Shown here: in pieces, positions 11,201 through 22,600 of the stretch | Layout: each line of letters begins with the position of its first letter | Numbering within the stretch: position 1 is the stretch's first letter | Assembly: GCA_021464525.1 (NCBI GenBank) | Contig: JADRCO010000579.1 | Location: 1 to 30,396, forward strand | Reading direction: 5' to 3' | Source: Rhizophagus sp. LPA8_4_AMF | Taxonomy: Eukaryota > Glomeromycota > Glomeromycetes > Glomerales > Glomeraceae | DNA length: 30,396 nucleotides | Notes under the pieces: generated by a model | The model's input: the letters and a program-made list of their open reading frames with translations, nothing else | What the model was told of the DNA's origin: nothing | Database searches by the model: none | Made by a program: the position numbers and the translations under genes

Positions 11201-11500
11201 GGAAATATCAATATAGAATGAAGTGATATTTCTTACTTTTAATTTCTTCATCATAAGCTTTCTTCCATTCTTCAAATAATTTGATTCGGTGAGCGATATA
11301 TTCTGGAGGAGGGTCAAGCTAATGAAAAAAATTTTCGTTATTTCATGATAGATTATTCTCTCGAAATAAATATAACTTTATTATACCTCCAATGGATATC
11401 CATTATCAGAAGCTCCCTTTTGTGATTTCTTGGCTTTTTTATCACTCCTAGTAGTTTGGGGTAAATTAGAAATCGGTTTTGTTTCGCTAGCAGTGTCCAT
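8266..11500 (-). CDS. THS1: Threonyl-tRNA synthetase, cytosolic
   Basis: This class II enzyme charges tRNA-Thr with threonine. Fifteen exons join in phase: 11500-11387, 11318-11237, 11156-11023, 10949-10868, 10802-10673, 10592-10328, 10250-10104, 10028-9930, 9859-9764, 9690-9457, 9389-9252, 9180-9103, 9025-8808, 8722-8538 and 8447-8266, giving 727 residues, close to the yeast protein. A TGS-like region comes first. The editing domain shows HSSAH (144-148) and DLCMGPH. The catalytic core has MNCPGH (Cys403), QDDAHIFC (His454) and [13 protein letters not shown] (His584), the expected zinc ligands, and the C-terminal anticodon-binding domain starts at [10 protein letters not shown]. The start is set at 11500 because the following residues (Lys-rich) fit cytosolic homologues. 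An upstream in-frame ATG at 11578 adds 26 residues without an obvious mitochondrial signal. Confidence 0.96.
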
Positions 11501-12253
11501 GATTAGATGTTGATTGATAGATTTTTCGTAGTCGTTATTTATCGGGAAATCTAATGTAGATCCATTTATATATGACACATGTCACAATTTGATTACATTC
11601 TACGTAGCATTTCGTTATAATGATTGAACTGGTTTTAAACCGGTTTATGCTCAAACCGATATAGTTAGCTAAAACTAGTTAGTTTACAAGTTTGTAGGGT
11701 TTAATAATTAAGATAACACGTTTAAATTAGGTCTTAAACTAGGTTTTAAACCTAGTTTCATCTAGTTCGAGACCTGAAACTAGTAGTTTGGAATCCCTGG
11801 GCATACAACATATATTTTTGTGATAATATTCCTTTAAAGGATGATAGCTAATTGCGTCGAGATAAAATCTTTCCTGATGCTTTATTATCAATCGTCTTTA
11901 CGCATTGAGGATTACTATTTTTTTTTTAATGTAAAAAAAAGCTGTCATTTTACAAAATATTCTAATATATATATACATCCGATAATCATATGAAATTTGA
12001 TCTTGCAAATGATTTAACGAATTCCAGTATAATTTGTTACTCGTTATTCATAATTTTATATTAGCTAAAAGACTATCAGATAAAAAGAAATAGCAAATTA
12101 AAAAAACATACGAGATGATTATAACTAAATTTAGATACACTTTAAACATATATAGATATTCAAATTTTGATCAACAATAATAAATTTACGTTGTTTTCTG
12201 CCAATTTGATCAACTATCATTTTTCCTCTTGAGAATTTATTTTTTTTTTGATA
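11501..12253. promoter_or_regulatory. Divergent intergenic region between THS1-like and PGM2-like genes
   Basis: The two genes read away from each other, so their promoters must lie in these 753 bp. The segment 11627-11780 carries a cluster of palindromes made of AAAC, GGTTT and CTAGTTT words. I cannot name a transcription-factor site. Confidence 0.5.
11627..11758. repeat. Palindrome cluster in the shared promoter region
   Basis: At 11736-11758 the arms AAACTAGG and CCTAGTTT face each other across TTTTAAA. At 11627-11645 AACTGGTTTTAAACCGGTT is nearly self-complementary. Similar words (AAACCG, AAACTAGTT) recur between and after them. Confidence 0.6.
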
Positions 12254-15200
12254 ATGGCTTCAATTGATTTTCTTGTTCAAGAATGGCTTCGTTTGGATAA
12301 GGTATATTCTTCAAATCATTATTAATTTTTTTTTAAAAAGGATTTTTGTTTTTTTTTTAAAAAAAATTACCTATTTTTTTATGTTCTAAGAATCCAACAA
12401 CAAGGTCAGAAATTGAAAAACTTTATGCAGATCAGAATATAGAAGAATTAGAAAAACGACTTCGTAATCGATTAACATTTGGAACTGCGGGTACGTACTT
12501 CTAAAAAGGAAATTAAAATAATAATATTTGCTAATAAGAAATTGTTTATAGGTTTAAGATCAAATATGGAAGCCGGATTTTCTAGAATGAATGATCTTAC
12601 AATAATTCAAGCTTCTCAGGTAAAACTTCTGATCCCAGTTCCTTTTCTATTAATATATTTATTTATTATTTATTTAAATTATAGGGATTGTGCATGTATC
12701 TTCTTGATACATTACCAACATCAGTCTCTAAAGGGGTTGTTATTGGACATGATCATAGACATAATTCTGAAAGATTTGCAAGGTTGACGGCAGCAATATT
12801 CATAACTAAAGGATTTACAGTTTATTTCTATCGTGGATTAGTTCATACTCCATTAGTGGTATGTTTGATTATTTCAAAATATATATATATATATTTAGTA
12901 TTTATTTACTAATAAATACATTTATATTTGTTTAGCCATTTGGTGTCAAGAGACTTGGAGCATCATGTGGCATCATGATAACAGCTTCTCATGTAAATCT
13001 TGTTATTTACTTTTGATTACTTAATAATTAAGATTAATTTGTTTAATTTATAATTTTATAGAATCCTAAACAAGATAATGGATATAAAGTGTAAGTATCA
13101 ATTCTGTCAATTGACATTATTAAATTTAATAACTATAGATAATTAAATTTTTCTATTTTTAAATACTATTAAGATATTGGGAAAATGGTTGTCAGGTAAA
13201 AAAAAAAGGAAATAAAATAAAATAAATAAATATATACTAAATCTTTGAATAATGATCACAAATATTTTCTTGAATTAAAACGTAGATTATCTCACCACAT
13301 GATAAAGGAATCGCTCAATCGATTTTAAATAATCTTGAGCCATGGACATGGAATGCAGATCTTGTTGACAATAACTCGTTATGTGTTGATAATGTAAAAG
13401 AAATTTCAGATTTTTATTTTGAAGAATTGAAAGAATTATCACATCATAGGTATAATTAATTAGAATAATGAATTTATTTCAAATTTATTTAATTTAATCT
13501 AATTTTTTTAAAAAACAGGGAAGATAATGCCTCATCCAAGATTAAATTTGTATATACAGCGATGCATGGAGTAGGAACACAAGTGGCTAAACGAGCATTT
13601 GAAGTATTTTCATTTAATCCATTTATTTCAACAAAGGAACAAGAGGAACCTGATCCCGATTTTCCTACTGTTGCATTTCCAAATCCAGAGGAAGGAAAAG
13701 GTTTTTAAGAAATTATTCAAATATATGAAAAAAAAAATACTTTTTTGTTACTGAGAAACATTTTATTAATATTTTTTTTCAACGTAATATAGGTGCATTG
13801 GTATGTAATAGTAGATTGAATGATTTATTTCTAAACCATTTGTTTTAATTTATCAAGTTATTGTAATTAGGCATTGGCTATAAAAACAGCAGATGAAAAT
13901 GATGCTAGAATTATATTTGCTAATGATCCTGACGCGGATAGATTTTCCGTATCTGAAAAGCAAAAGAAGTGGGTTTATTTGTTATTTTTAAATGAACATT
14001 GAATAATAATACGTAAAATTAATGTTTCGTTGATTTCTTTCAGTGGAGAATGGAATGTACTTTCAGGAAATCAAATTGGAATAATTTTAGCATCTGCAGT
14101 TTTAGAAAATTATAAGGCTCAAGGGAAACCTATTAGTATGATAGAATTTATCATTAATTTTTTTATGCAAATATTCTTTATTATTATTACTCACTTCAAT
14201 TATAATTATAGAAAAACTTGCTATGTTGGCAAGTACAGTATCATCAAAAATGTTGGAAAAAATGGCCAAAGTTGAAGGATTTTATTTTGAAGAAACGTTA
14301 ACAGGATTTAAATGGTTAGGAAATAAAACAATTGATTTAAATCAACAAGGTTATGAAACCTTGTTTGCATATGAAGAAGCTATCGGATTTATGATTGGAA
14401 ATATTGTAAAAGACAAAGATGGAATTAGTGCATTAGTTACATTTGCGGAATTAACTGTACAATTGGATAAACGTGGATTAACGGTTTCAGAATATTTGGA
14501 AGAATTATATAATAAGTATGTTAACGTTATATTTACAGTATTATTATAGAAAAAATTTCGAAAATTTTTTAATGAATTGTTTTTTTTTCAGATATGGGTA
14601 TTTTGTTAGTGACAATTCTTATTTTATTTGTTATTCACCGCAAACTATTGACAAAATTTTTAATAAAGTTCGATTTGGTGAAAACCCGGTAAGTTTAATA
14701 ACATAATCAGTAGTGATTTCATTTTTTTTTTTAATAAAAAAAAAAAAAATTTAAACAAGTTTCCGTTTCAATTAGATAAAATCATCGGAACTTAATGTAA
14801 GTAAAAAGAACCTAGTCGCTAATATTGTAATGTGAGACATATTCTAACAACTATTTTATTCTTAGTATCCATATACATATCAATTATCATATCCTTCAAC
14901 ATTAGCAGGATATAAAATTACATATATTAGAGATTTAACAATTGGATATGATACAAGTAAACCTGATAGTAAGGCTACTTTACCTATATCTAAAAGTTCT
15001 CATATGATAACTTTTGGGCTTGAAAATGGTTGTATTTTAACATTAAGAACAAGGTAATATAAATATAAACATAACTTTTCTATTACCTTTTTTTCAAAAA
15101 AATATATTTATATTTATCTAAATATTTGTATGTTTACTTTTTTTCTTAAGTGGGACTGAGCCGAAGATAAAATATTATTTAGAATTATCAGGTAAAGATA

Positions 15201-15298
15201 AAGCGGAGGTAAGAAAAGAATTACATAAGGTCACTAAAGGCGTTGCAGATGAATTATTGGAACCTGAAAAATACGGATTAGTTTACAGAACTGAATAA
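12254..15298 (+). CDS. PGM2: PGM2-type phosphoglucomutase / phosphopentomutase
   Basis: This alpha-D-phosphohexomutase moves phosphate between C1 and C6 of glucose or C1 and C5 of ribose, linking nucleoside breakdown to sugar metabolism. Seventeen exons join in phase: 12254-12301, 12391-12490, 12552-12619, 12685-12858, 12936-12992, 13062-13090, 13174-13195, 13286-13449, 13519-13700, 13793-13800, 13871-13968, 14044-14135, 14212-14515, 14592-14688, 14776-14796, 14866-15053 and 15151-15298, giving 599 residues. Signatures are the catalytic serine loop [14 protein letters not shown] (Ser148), the metal loop NDPDADR (303-308), the sugar loop FAYEEAIG (about 399-406) and the phosphate loop SGTEPK (551-556). 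The layout follows human PGM2 and yeast PRM15 more closely than the classical phosphoglucomutase. An 8-nt exon is needed to keep the family spacing before the metal loop. Confidence 0.94.
13793..13800 (+). other. 8-nt microexon of the PGM2-like gene
   Basis: GTGCATTG lies between an acceptor (ATATAG) and a donor (GTATGT). It enters in phase 1 and leaves in phase 0. With it, the residues between PEEGKG and ANDPDADR have the same count as in animal PGM2; without it the frame is lost. Confidence 0.8.
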
Positions 15299-15579
15299 TA
15301 TAATTTATTAACATTTGTATATTCTGCATGGCATACTCGTCTTGATAATATATTTATGATAAAGATTATCAAATACTAATAAGCACATGCTGTAAACGAA
15401 AATTGAAGAAAAGCGGATTACACAATTTCAACTTATTATTTAGCGAGAATATACATTATTATGTTAAAATCAAATAGTCAATAATTAATGTAGTCAATAG
15501 TTAATGCCATTTAATAATATCATTTACATGTGAAGAAAAATTTTTTAAAAATATAAATATAATAATAAGATAATACAGA
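15299..15579. terminator. Convergent 3' intergenic region
   Basis: The mutase gene (+) and the ubiquitin-ART gene (-) end towards each other here, so both polyadenylation sites should lie in these 281 bp. AT-rich words such as AATATAAATATAATAATA occur, but no single signal stands out. Confidence 0.35.
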
Positions 15580-16774
15580 TTAATCAATTCTTTTAATACA
15601 AATACCGTAAGGACGTAAATCTTCGCTATTAGGATTAATCCAATATTCACCAACACCATTTTCTTCTTTAGTAACTCTAATCAAATTATTGGGGTTAACC
15701 CTATTTTGAAAGACAACTTTATAATTTTTATCTTCATAAGTGAATTTAGTAGCATATTTACTAGCTACATCGACATCAGGAGTAGAATAAATTCCATGAC
15801 CAAACATGAAACGTTTTCCTCCGCTTAGAAGATATCCATCATCAGCAATGGAATTGCAATTATATTTAGCAGTTCCATGATAAGAGACTAAATAAATATT
15901 ATAAATAATTAATAATTAATAATAAATAATAATTATATTAATAAATTACATAGGTACCTGGCCATTCATCCTTTACAGAATCAGTAGCATATCTTCTTTT
16001 ACCACCTACTCCAAGCCAGTTATTATTCGAATATTTATCGAGAACGTTAAGAGCAATTCTATTCCATCCACAAGGACGTTTATAAACAAAATCTCCACGC
16101 ATAAAAGTCACATTATCATAAACATTCGTAAAATCATAATCATATATTGAATCAAGATGATGAGAATGAATAAAAAGACGGGAATCACCACCACCTCTTA
16201 ATCTTAATACTAAATGTACAGTAGATTCATGTTGTATATTATAATCTTCTAAAGTGCGATCATCTTCAAGTTGTTTACCGGCCATAAGCAAACGTTGTTG
16301 ATCTGGAGGTATACCTTCTCTCATTTGAATCATTTGTTTAATATCAGAAATTTTGTTAGATTTGTTTAGACATAATGATATTGTTGTCCCGGTCAAAGTT
16401 CTTGCGTAGACTGTCATGGTTGAAAGTGGAGGATTGGAAGAAGGTGGAGGAACAAGAGGTTGAGTAGGATTATTATTATTATTAATGAGAGATTGAATGA
16501 CATTTTGGTTGAATAAAATAACATTTGGAACATAAGTAATATTTGGAATCGTTTCTGGTATAACAAATTCAACATTATCATCATTATCTAAGTCTTCATC
16601 TTCAAAATTTGGTACAGGTCCACCAACTAAATGAGCCTGATGAAGTACTTTTTGATCTAATTCATGATAAGAAATATTTCCAAGTTTACGACTAGTATAA
16701 TCCTCATAAGAAATAACAGATTTTTTTGAAACTGCCGAAATTGCTGCGGCCAAGATTTGACTATTTGATACCAT
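15580..16774 (-). CDS. Ubiquitin fused to an ADP-ribosyltransferase-like (PARP-type) domain
   Basis: Exons 16774-15958 and 15887-15580 join in phase 1 and give 374 residues. Residues 1-119 are low-complexity with an acidic stretch ([11 protein letters not shown]) and a Pro/Asn linker. Residues 120-195 form a complete 76-residue ubiquitin; my hand count against canonical ubiquitin gives 50 of 76 identical. It ends in LRLRGG followed by GD, a plausible deubiquitinase cleavage point. Only the lysines equivalent to K27 and K48 remain; K6, K11, K29, K33 and K63 are R, T, M, R and H. After about 35 residues comes a Trp/Cys block ([22 protein letters not shown]), then SYHGT (His276), HGIYSTPD (Tyr306), [11 protein letters not shown] and GEYWINP (Glu353), an H-Y-E triad as in active PARP-type transferases. 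It probably ADP-ribosylates a protein or nucleic acid; the target is unknown. Confidence 0.85.
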
Positions 16775-17035
16775 GATTTTTATTTATGATGAAAAAAATT
16801 ATTTCGAAAAAAAAAAGAATTCAACCTAATAAATATATATTATTTAAAATATTTTTTAATTTAACTTTTTTGTACTTTTAAGTTTTTTTGTGAAATATTT
16901 AATCCCCTTTCATAAATTTCCTTTTCTTGAAAATATTAAAAATGATCACCTGTTCACCAATTAAAAAATATTTCTTTCTTTCTTTCAAATAAATAAAAAC
17001 AGAGATATTCAGTAATTATTCCATTATAATCATAT
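16775..17035. promoter_or_regulatory. 5' flank of the ubiquitin-ART gene
   Basis: This AT-rich flank should hold the promoter. It contains long A and T runs and a pyrimidine-rich stretch with TTTCTTTC units near 16970-16988. No specific site can be named. Confidence 0.35.
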
Positions 17036-17690
17036 CCATTCAAATTTCCTATTTTTTCTTCATTCATTCATAATAATGAACATGTGAAGATCATTATCTA
17101 CTCGAAGTTCGAAGTTGAGGTTATATCGCAGTAGAAGTTAACGAATTGCAATTATGGGACTACTTTATTCAATATACGACCTAAAAATTAATAAATTACT
17201 TAAGAACATTTGATATGACATAATTCATAAAGGTGTTGCGTTCTAACTCTTTTATGCATAATAATATACAAACTTTATTTTGTGAGTATTGTTGTGATAA
17301 TGCAGGAATTGTTTATGCCACAAAATCATTAAGTATTATGGAAGATGATTTAAATTTACCACTTGAGAGTCATACCAACTTGTAAATACTTCAACATAAA
17401 AGCTCCAATGTTTCGTCGAAATTTCTTCGTTGTTAGGTTGAAATCATAATTTAAACAGCTAATTTTGACACGTTTATAAAGCTTTTAATAATAATAAAGC
17501 CATTGAATTAACATAAAATACGGTTTCACTTTTTCATATTTTCATAGCTGGATTTTCATTTATATTTCCTGTTTATAGCGTTTCATTTACACTCGTTATT
17601 TATAATAACACAAAGTATGTCATACATAAGAAAACATTTATGTAATATTGTAATATCCAATGGAATCAACCTAACTATACATCGCGACAT
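17036..17690 (+). repeat. Diverged direct duplication, copy A
   Basis: It matches copy B at 19300-19690 in the same orientation. Shared blocks include CATTCAAATTTCCTATT, GAATTGTTTATGC, AAAGCTCCAAT, GTTAGGTTGAAA, TTTAACAGCTAA-like and AATGGAAT...CAACCTA. Copy A holds about 186 extra bases (17120-17305) that start with GT and end with GCAG. Its right end overlaps a decayed minus-strand frame. Confidence 0.6.
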
Positions 17691-18318
17691 TTAATCTTGT
17701 CAAGAGATGGTACAAGTTCACGTGATACTGGAACAACACTTAGTTTCGGTCGTATTTTTGTAATGTACAAACTGCTTTAAAGGTTACTCTTTTTGATTTC
17801 TTTACGAATTCTTTAATTAGTTTTCTTGAAATTGTTCCTGTAACTTTGTTCACGTTGTGAAATAAAAATAAAAAAAAATATACAAACTGCTTTAAATTTA
17901 AAGATATTAAGTGTCGTATAATAATTTCTTTATTACAGTAAACTTCGCATTGTCCTTTAGTAAGTATGCATTTAGAGGGTGCGCATTTAGCATTAAGCTC
18001 CCTGTTTAGATCGAGCGAAAAGATGTACTATAAGGAATGTAATTCTATAAAGCTTCCGCCATTTCTATAAAGGTTATACTCGTAAATAAGTTAATAATTG
18101 ATGCTCTTTAAATAAAACACTCTATTTTTCTTGAATACATCAAAATTATGTTAATAATAATGAATAGTCTGTAAATTTCCCAAAAATTAAACGTTACTTA
18201 AAATTTCAAGTATAGAAACATCTGAGTGATCTGACGTTTGATTTATGCAGCGTTCAAAATCTGCCGGATTTCCGAAAATTTTAAACCCGGAATTTTTTCG
18301 GACATGACGCAACAGATT
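17675..18318 (-). pseudogene. Decayed minus-strand coding remnants
   Basis: Three open stretches without obvious starts lie on the minus strand: 18318-18187 (43 codons, with GNPADFERCINQTSDHSD and ending SNV), 18027-17740 (95 codons, with CAPSKCILTKGQCEVYC and KKSKRVTFKAVCTLQKY) and 17776-17675 (33 codons, with VVPVSRELVPSLDK). Their composition is protein-like rather than AT-random, and the last two overlap in different frames, as expected from a frameshift or missed splice. The word TTTAAAGCAGTTTGTA (minus strand) is repeated about 115 bp apart. I do not recognise a family with confidence. They may be pieces of a repeated, lineage-specific gene. Confidence 0.3.
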
Positions 18319-18387
18319 TTATCAAATGTCGGAAATTTATTAATTTAAAAGACATATATTTCAATAATCCTTTATTTCAATAATAAT

Positions 18388-18925
18388 TTATATAATGCAA
18401 AGTCTTTTTTGATTGTTCCAAATAGTATACGCACGATTATAATCAAACTTTGAACTTTCTGGCCCTTCTAAAGAAATGCGCGTTAACGTATTTAATATAT
18501 CCGACCACATATTCCGATGCAAAAAAATAAATTTCCAAAATTTTTCAAAGCTTTTGTATGCTGTCGCGAAGTATAAACAATGATCAGCGTAAATGTATAC
18601 ATACATAACCAAATTTGACCAAATTTTACTGAAAGAATAAATTGTACATCAAACTAGCAATGCGAGCGTTCATTATTTAGAAGAGGATGTACTGTACAAC
18701 TACCGTTACTGGTTCCACCACAACTACCATATTAGGCGGTGCAACTTCACTATTATGATCCGTTTTGGTTTCCTTTAACTGCACTAAGGATCGATCGAAA
18801 AAGTGTTATTTACGTTTCTAATGTTAGTTACAGAGACAACTTACCACAATTTTTTTTATATTGCAAAATATTATTAGCGAGCTATTAGTGATCGGTTGAA
18901 AAATCAAACAGTTATGTTGTGCATC
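18388..18925 (-). CDS. Possible partial three-exon hypothetical gene
   Basis: I do not recognise the product. Three minus-strand blocks join in phase: 18925-18845 (27 codons, donor GTAAGT), 18778-18693 (acceptor GTGCAG; donor GTACAT) and 18628-18388 (acceptor TTCTTTCAG), giving 135 residues with no start codon found upstream. The intron between the first two blocks contains CTAAC, a branch-point-like word. The last block encodes an aromatic-rich region (SFEKFWKFIFLHRNMWSD) and ends NQKRLCII. It could be the 3' part of a real gene or, more likely, a relic, since it lies between the two direct duplication copies and beside other decayed frames. Confidence 0.3.
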
Positions 18926-19299
18926 CTAATAAAATTTTTCAAGTAAGTTATTTACAGTATATTAGATTATTAGAACACGATGCATGCGCAGTAAAATTAC
19001 CTATCATTAATTCATCTTTATTTTGATTATATTAGTTTAAATAGGAAATAAAAATCCTGTATCTCTTATTTTTCAACACGATAAATTTTTCAGTAAAATG
19101 ATTCGTTATCAATCTGCCATATTTTCACAAGAATAATTTGATAAATAAATACGGGATCCTTACTTATACAGGACTTGATGTAAAATTCTTTCAAAAATGT
19201 CGTTTTTTTAATCGCATATATCGAATTAAATCCAAATGTATCGTTGAAGCAAATAAACTCTTATTAAAAGTATTTCTTTTATTATAAATAAAAAAACCA

Positions 19300-19690
19300 T
19301 TCATTCAAATTTCCTATTGTACATGATAATAATCATTATTCGTTCGAAGCTGAAGACGGGAATTGTTTATGCTAAAGATTATCAAATATTATGAGATATG
19401 GATTTAAAATACTTACACAAAAGCTCCAATTTTTCGTTGAATTTCATCGCTGTTAGGTTGAAACCATATTTTTTAACAGCTAATGTGAAAAAATTTTATT
19501 AGTTTGTAAAGCTTTTTATAATAATAATAAGTTATTTAAACCAACATAAAGTATAATCTATTGACTTTCATAGCGTATTGATTTACTTCTATTTGTTTAT
19601 AATTCGTTCTTCTTAAGTCCAATAGTTAAAACCATTATTTGTAATAATACATCAATATCTAATGGAATTATCAACCTATCTATATTTATC
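19300..19690 (+). repeat. Diverged direct duplication, copy B
   Basis: It corresponds to 17036-17690 without the internal extra segment. Conserved blocks run from CATTCAAATTTCCTATT through GAATTGTTTATGC and AAAGCTCCAATTTTTCG to AATGGAATTATCAACCTA. Many point changes and small gaps show the duplication is old. Confidence 0.6.
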
Positions 19691-22600
19691 AATTATAGTT
19701 TAGACATTGATACTGACACCTATGAACAGCCTTTAAGATATAGATGAGCTCATTAAAGCTAAGGATCACTTATTCATTCTACAAACAGAACTTAATTAAG
19801 GAATATAATATTATTCCTACAGATGATTCATAGTATGGGTAATAGATATTTTATGAAGCTAAATGGGCGTATAATTTTCGTCTATTGAACTTTTTCTGAA
19901 AATCATTACTACTACTAAGGATAGCTTTCAGTTCTAACATTTATAGTAATTATATAGTAATTATAATTCATTCTTCGTTATTGTCGTCTATATACATAGA
20001 ACAGATTTTACAAATGGATAAATCCTTATCCGGATTACATAGATATTCTAAATCAATTGCATTACAAAATAAATTTATATGATTCAGAACATGCAATTAT
20101 CAGTGACATTAAAAAGTTAATTATATAATTTAGGATACAGTGAACATGTGAAAATATATCTTCTTTAATTCTATAGCGCAAAAAATGATTATATGATTTA
20201 GGATATACAGTAGTTATGTGAACTTATAGAACTTTATCTACAGAGTATCGATCATATAAGCCAAGATATATCTAATATAACAAATGAAAGTTAAATGTTA
20301 TGATAATGACATATTGCATTTTTTTTTTACTTAATTATAAAATTACATATCACCTGCATGAAAAATAAAAATTCAGTAAAGCCCGAATTTGGTTTTGGTT
20401 GAAACTACAGTGCCATGTACCGTCTCATTTTCATTTATTATTTTACATAAGTTGTATAGTAAGTATGTCATGATTTCTTAGAAATCCTAAACAAAAATGG
20501 ATATTAACCTGCAAGTCCTGAAGTCTTCGTACCCTGTTATTGTTCTCCAATAATTTCACTTACACTCATGTATTTTTATGGTTTTGATATTATTATGTTT
20601 GAATAAATTTTATTTATTACAAACTTGAACGCTTTGGGATCAATTTATTTATTATCAATGCAAATAAGTTGGCTTGTGTAGCAATACTGGACATTGGTAT
20701 AAAATAATTATTTTCAAATATAATTTGTTTTAAATTGCACAAATAATCTTGTATTCTAGGATAATTCGGGATTATTTATTCGAATTACTCGTTATCCTAT
20801 TTATCCGGATCTCAAAATTTTCAAACGGGTTATTCTATATTATCCATAGGATAATTCGATGAAAAGCTCTAATTAATAAATTATAAGGATCATATCATAA
20901 TTCATATATAAACACATTTATTTCGACCAGAATAAAATCCTTTGCATATATAAATATCATATTCTGAAAATAATTTATTTTTAATCATATAAAAGGAATT
21001 CTGATAATTATTAGTGGCTACGTATCAATAAATGTGTATTCAATATTATTTCTTCAACAAGATTTAACTTTGAATTTGTTTTGCATATAAATAATAAGAT
21101 TCTGTAGTAAAATTAATCAAAACACTTTTATTTATGTGATCATTTCCAAAGATTATATTGGAAATAATAATGCTGGTAATAATTAAAGTAGATGCGGCTG
21201 AAGGTAAACAATTCGGATTTCGCTTAGATCACGAATTGATTTGTATAATCCGATCAAAAGTCGAACAATGAACATAATGAGCGGAAATGATATTAACTAT
21301 AAATATATATATTTTCAGCAAATCATAATGCGAGGTGATATTAATTATACTCTTGTTAGAATTTTCATTGGAAGACTGGAATATTATGCGGGTATTAATA
21401 AATTCCAATATTTATAACAAGATCTCATTTATACGGAAAACGAAGGATACCTTCATCAATGCATCTTTTTATGTAATCTATCCATTGAACAATGAGGTTT
21501 AATAATAATCTGATTCATCTTAAATGTACTATATATGTAATTACATCACATGATAATAGAAAGGCTATCCTATAATAGTAGCGTTATCTTTACATTAATA
21601 ATTGAGTTAATTACGTTGGAAGAAACTGATTGGATGATAACGAAACTATCGGGGAAATTGTTTATCAGTTAACGGTTTAATTTCAGTTCAGGATTAGATG
21701 ATTAAATAGAGATTGGATTCAGCACCAATACTATTCCTTTTTAATATATTTAGTAACCAAGTGAACAAAACTTTTGCTCACTTGATAAATGTATTGGTAC
21801 GCACTTGACACCAACGTGATTATGAATTACGGATTACGCTGAATATGCAATTATTAATTATTGAAGATTCGGCTAATGATACGAATACATCTTAGGAGAA
21901 TTTGATAAATAAAATTATCGATAAAATTTTCGTGATTCTTTATAAATTTTTTGAAACGTTAACGACTGATATAATATAATTTGTCAATGTAAAAATTTTA
22001 TTTACTTCCGATGTCTTAAGCGTATATATATACGATATAATCTTTATAGTTATTATTTATAATTTCTAAAAATATAAATACTATTCTAAAAATAATGAAT
22101 TTAATTTTTTTTCATTTATAAAATGAAAATGGTAACTTTATGTTTAAATGGAGTTTGTGATACAAGTACAGGATCTGTTAACTCAGTAGTATTACCAGAT
22201 TAACCAGATTAACCCTTAATTTCCCTGATTTGCCTAGTTTAATATCAAATATTTACCGACTTTTTTGCCCTGAAATAAAGTTCGTGTAATGTTTAATCTT
22301 TTTTTGTACTAATGCGATGCAAATCGTAAATCGAATATAAGAAAGTGTAATACAGGGATAAAACATATGATAACGCAGGTACTTTTAATATTTATCCATA
22401 ATTGACTACCATAATTTAAATTAACATTTAAATATTATTATAAATAGATAATGTTTATGTTTAACATGTTACAGACTATTACTAAAATAGAAATTCGGTT
22501 GAAATTAGGACCTTTTGTTATATATATTGAATTATCCAAAAAAAAGGAAAAAGATAACCAGTTTATGTTTTCTTTTTGTTTCTTGAGTCTAACGAAGAAT

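Noticed and set aside
11501-11578. Upstream in-frame start for the threonyl-tRNA synthetase as a mitochondrial form
   Set aside because: The 26 extra residues are not rich in Arg or amphipathic; the downstream Met gives the expected cytosolic N-terminus. It cannot be fully excluded.
11760-11780. Possible tRNA B-box (AGTTCGAGACC)
   Set aside because: No acceptor or anticodon stems can be drawn around it, and no A-box lies at the right distance.
18690-18760. Thr-rich plus-strand frame resembling a mucin-like stretch
   Set aside because: It is short, has stops on both sides, and is antisense to a better-supported minus-strand exon.
20758-20855. Possible small element built on AGGATAATTCG repeats
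   Set aside because: The matches are short and the ends unclear, so it is only mentioned with the gene-poor stretch.
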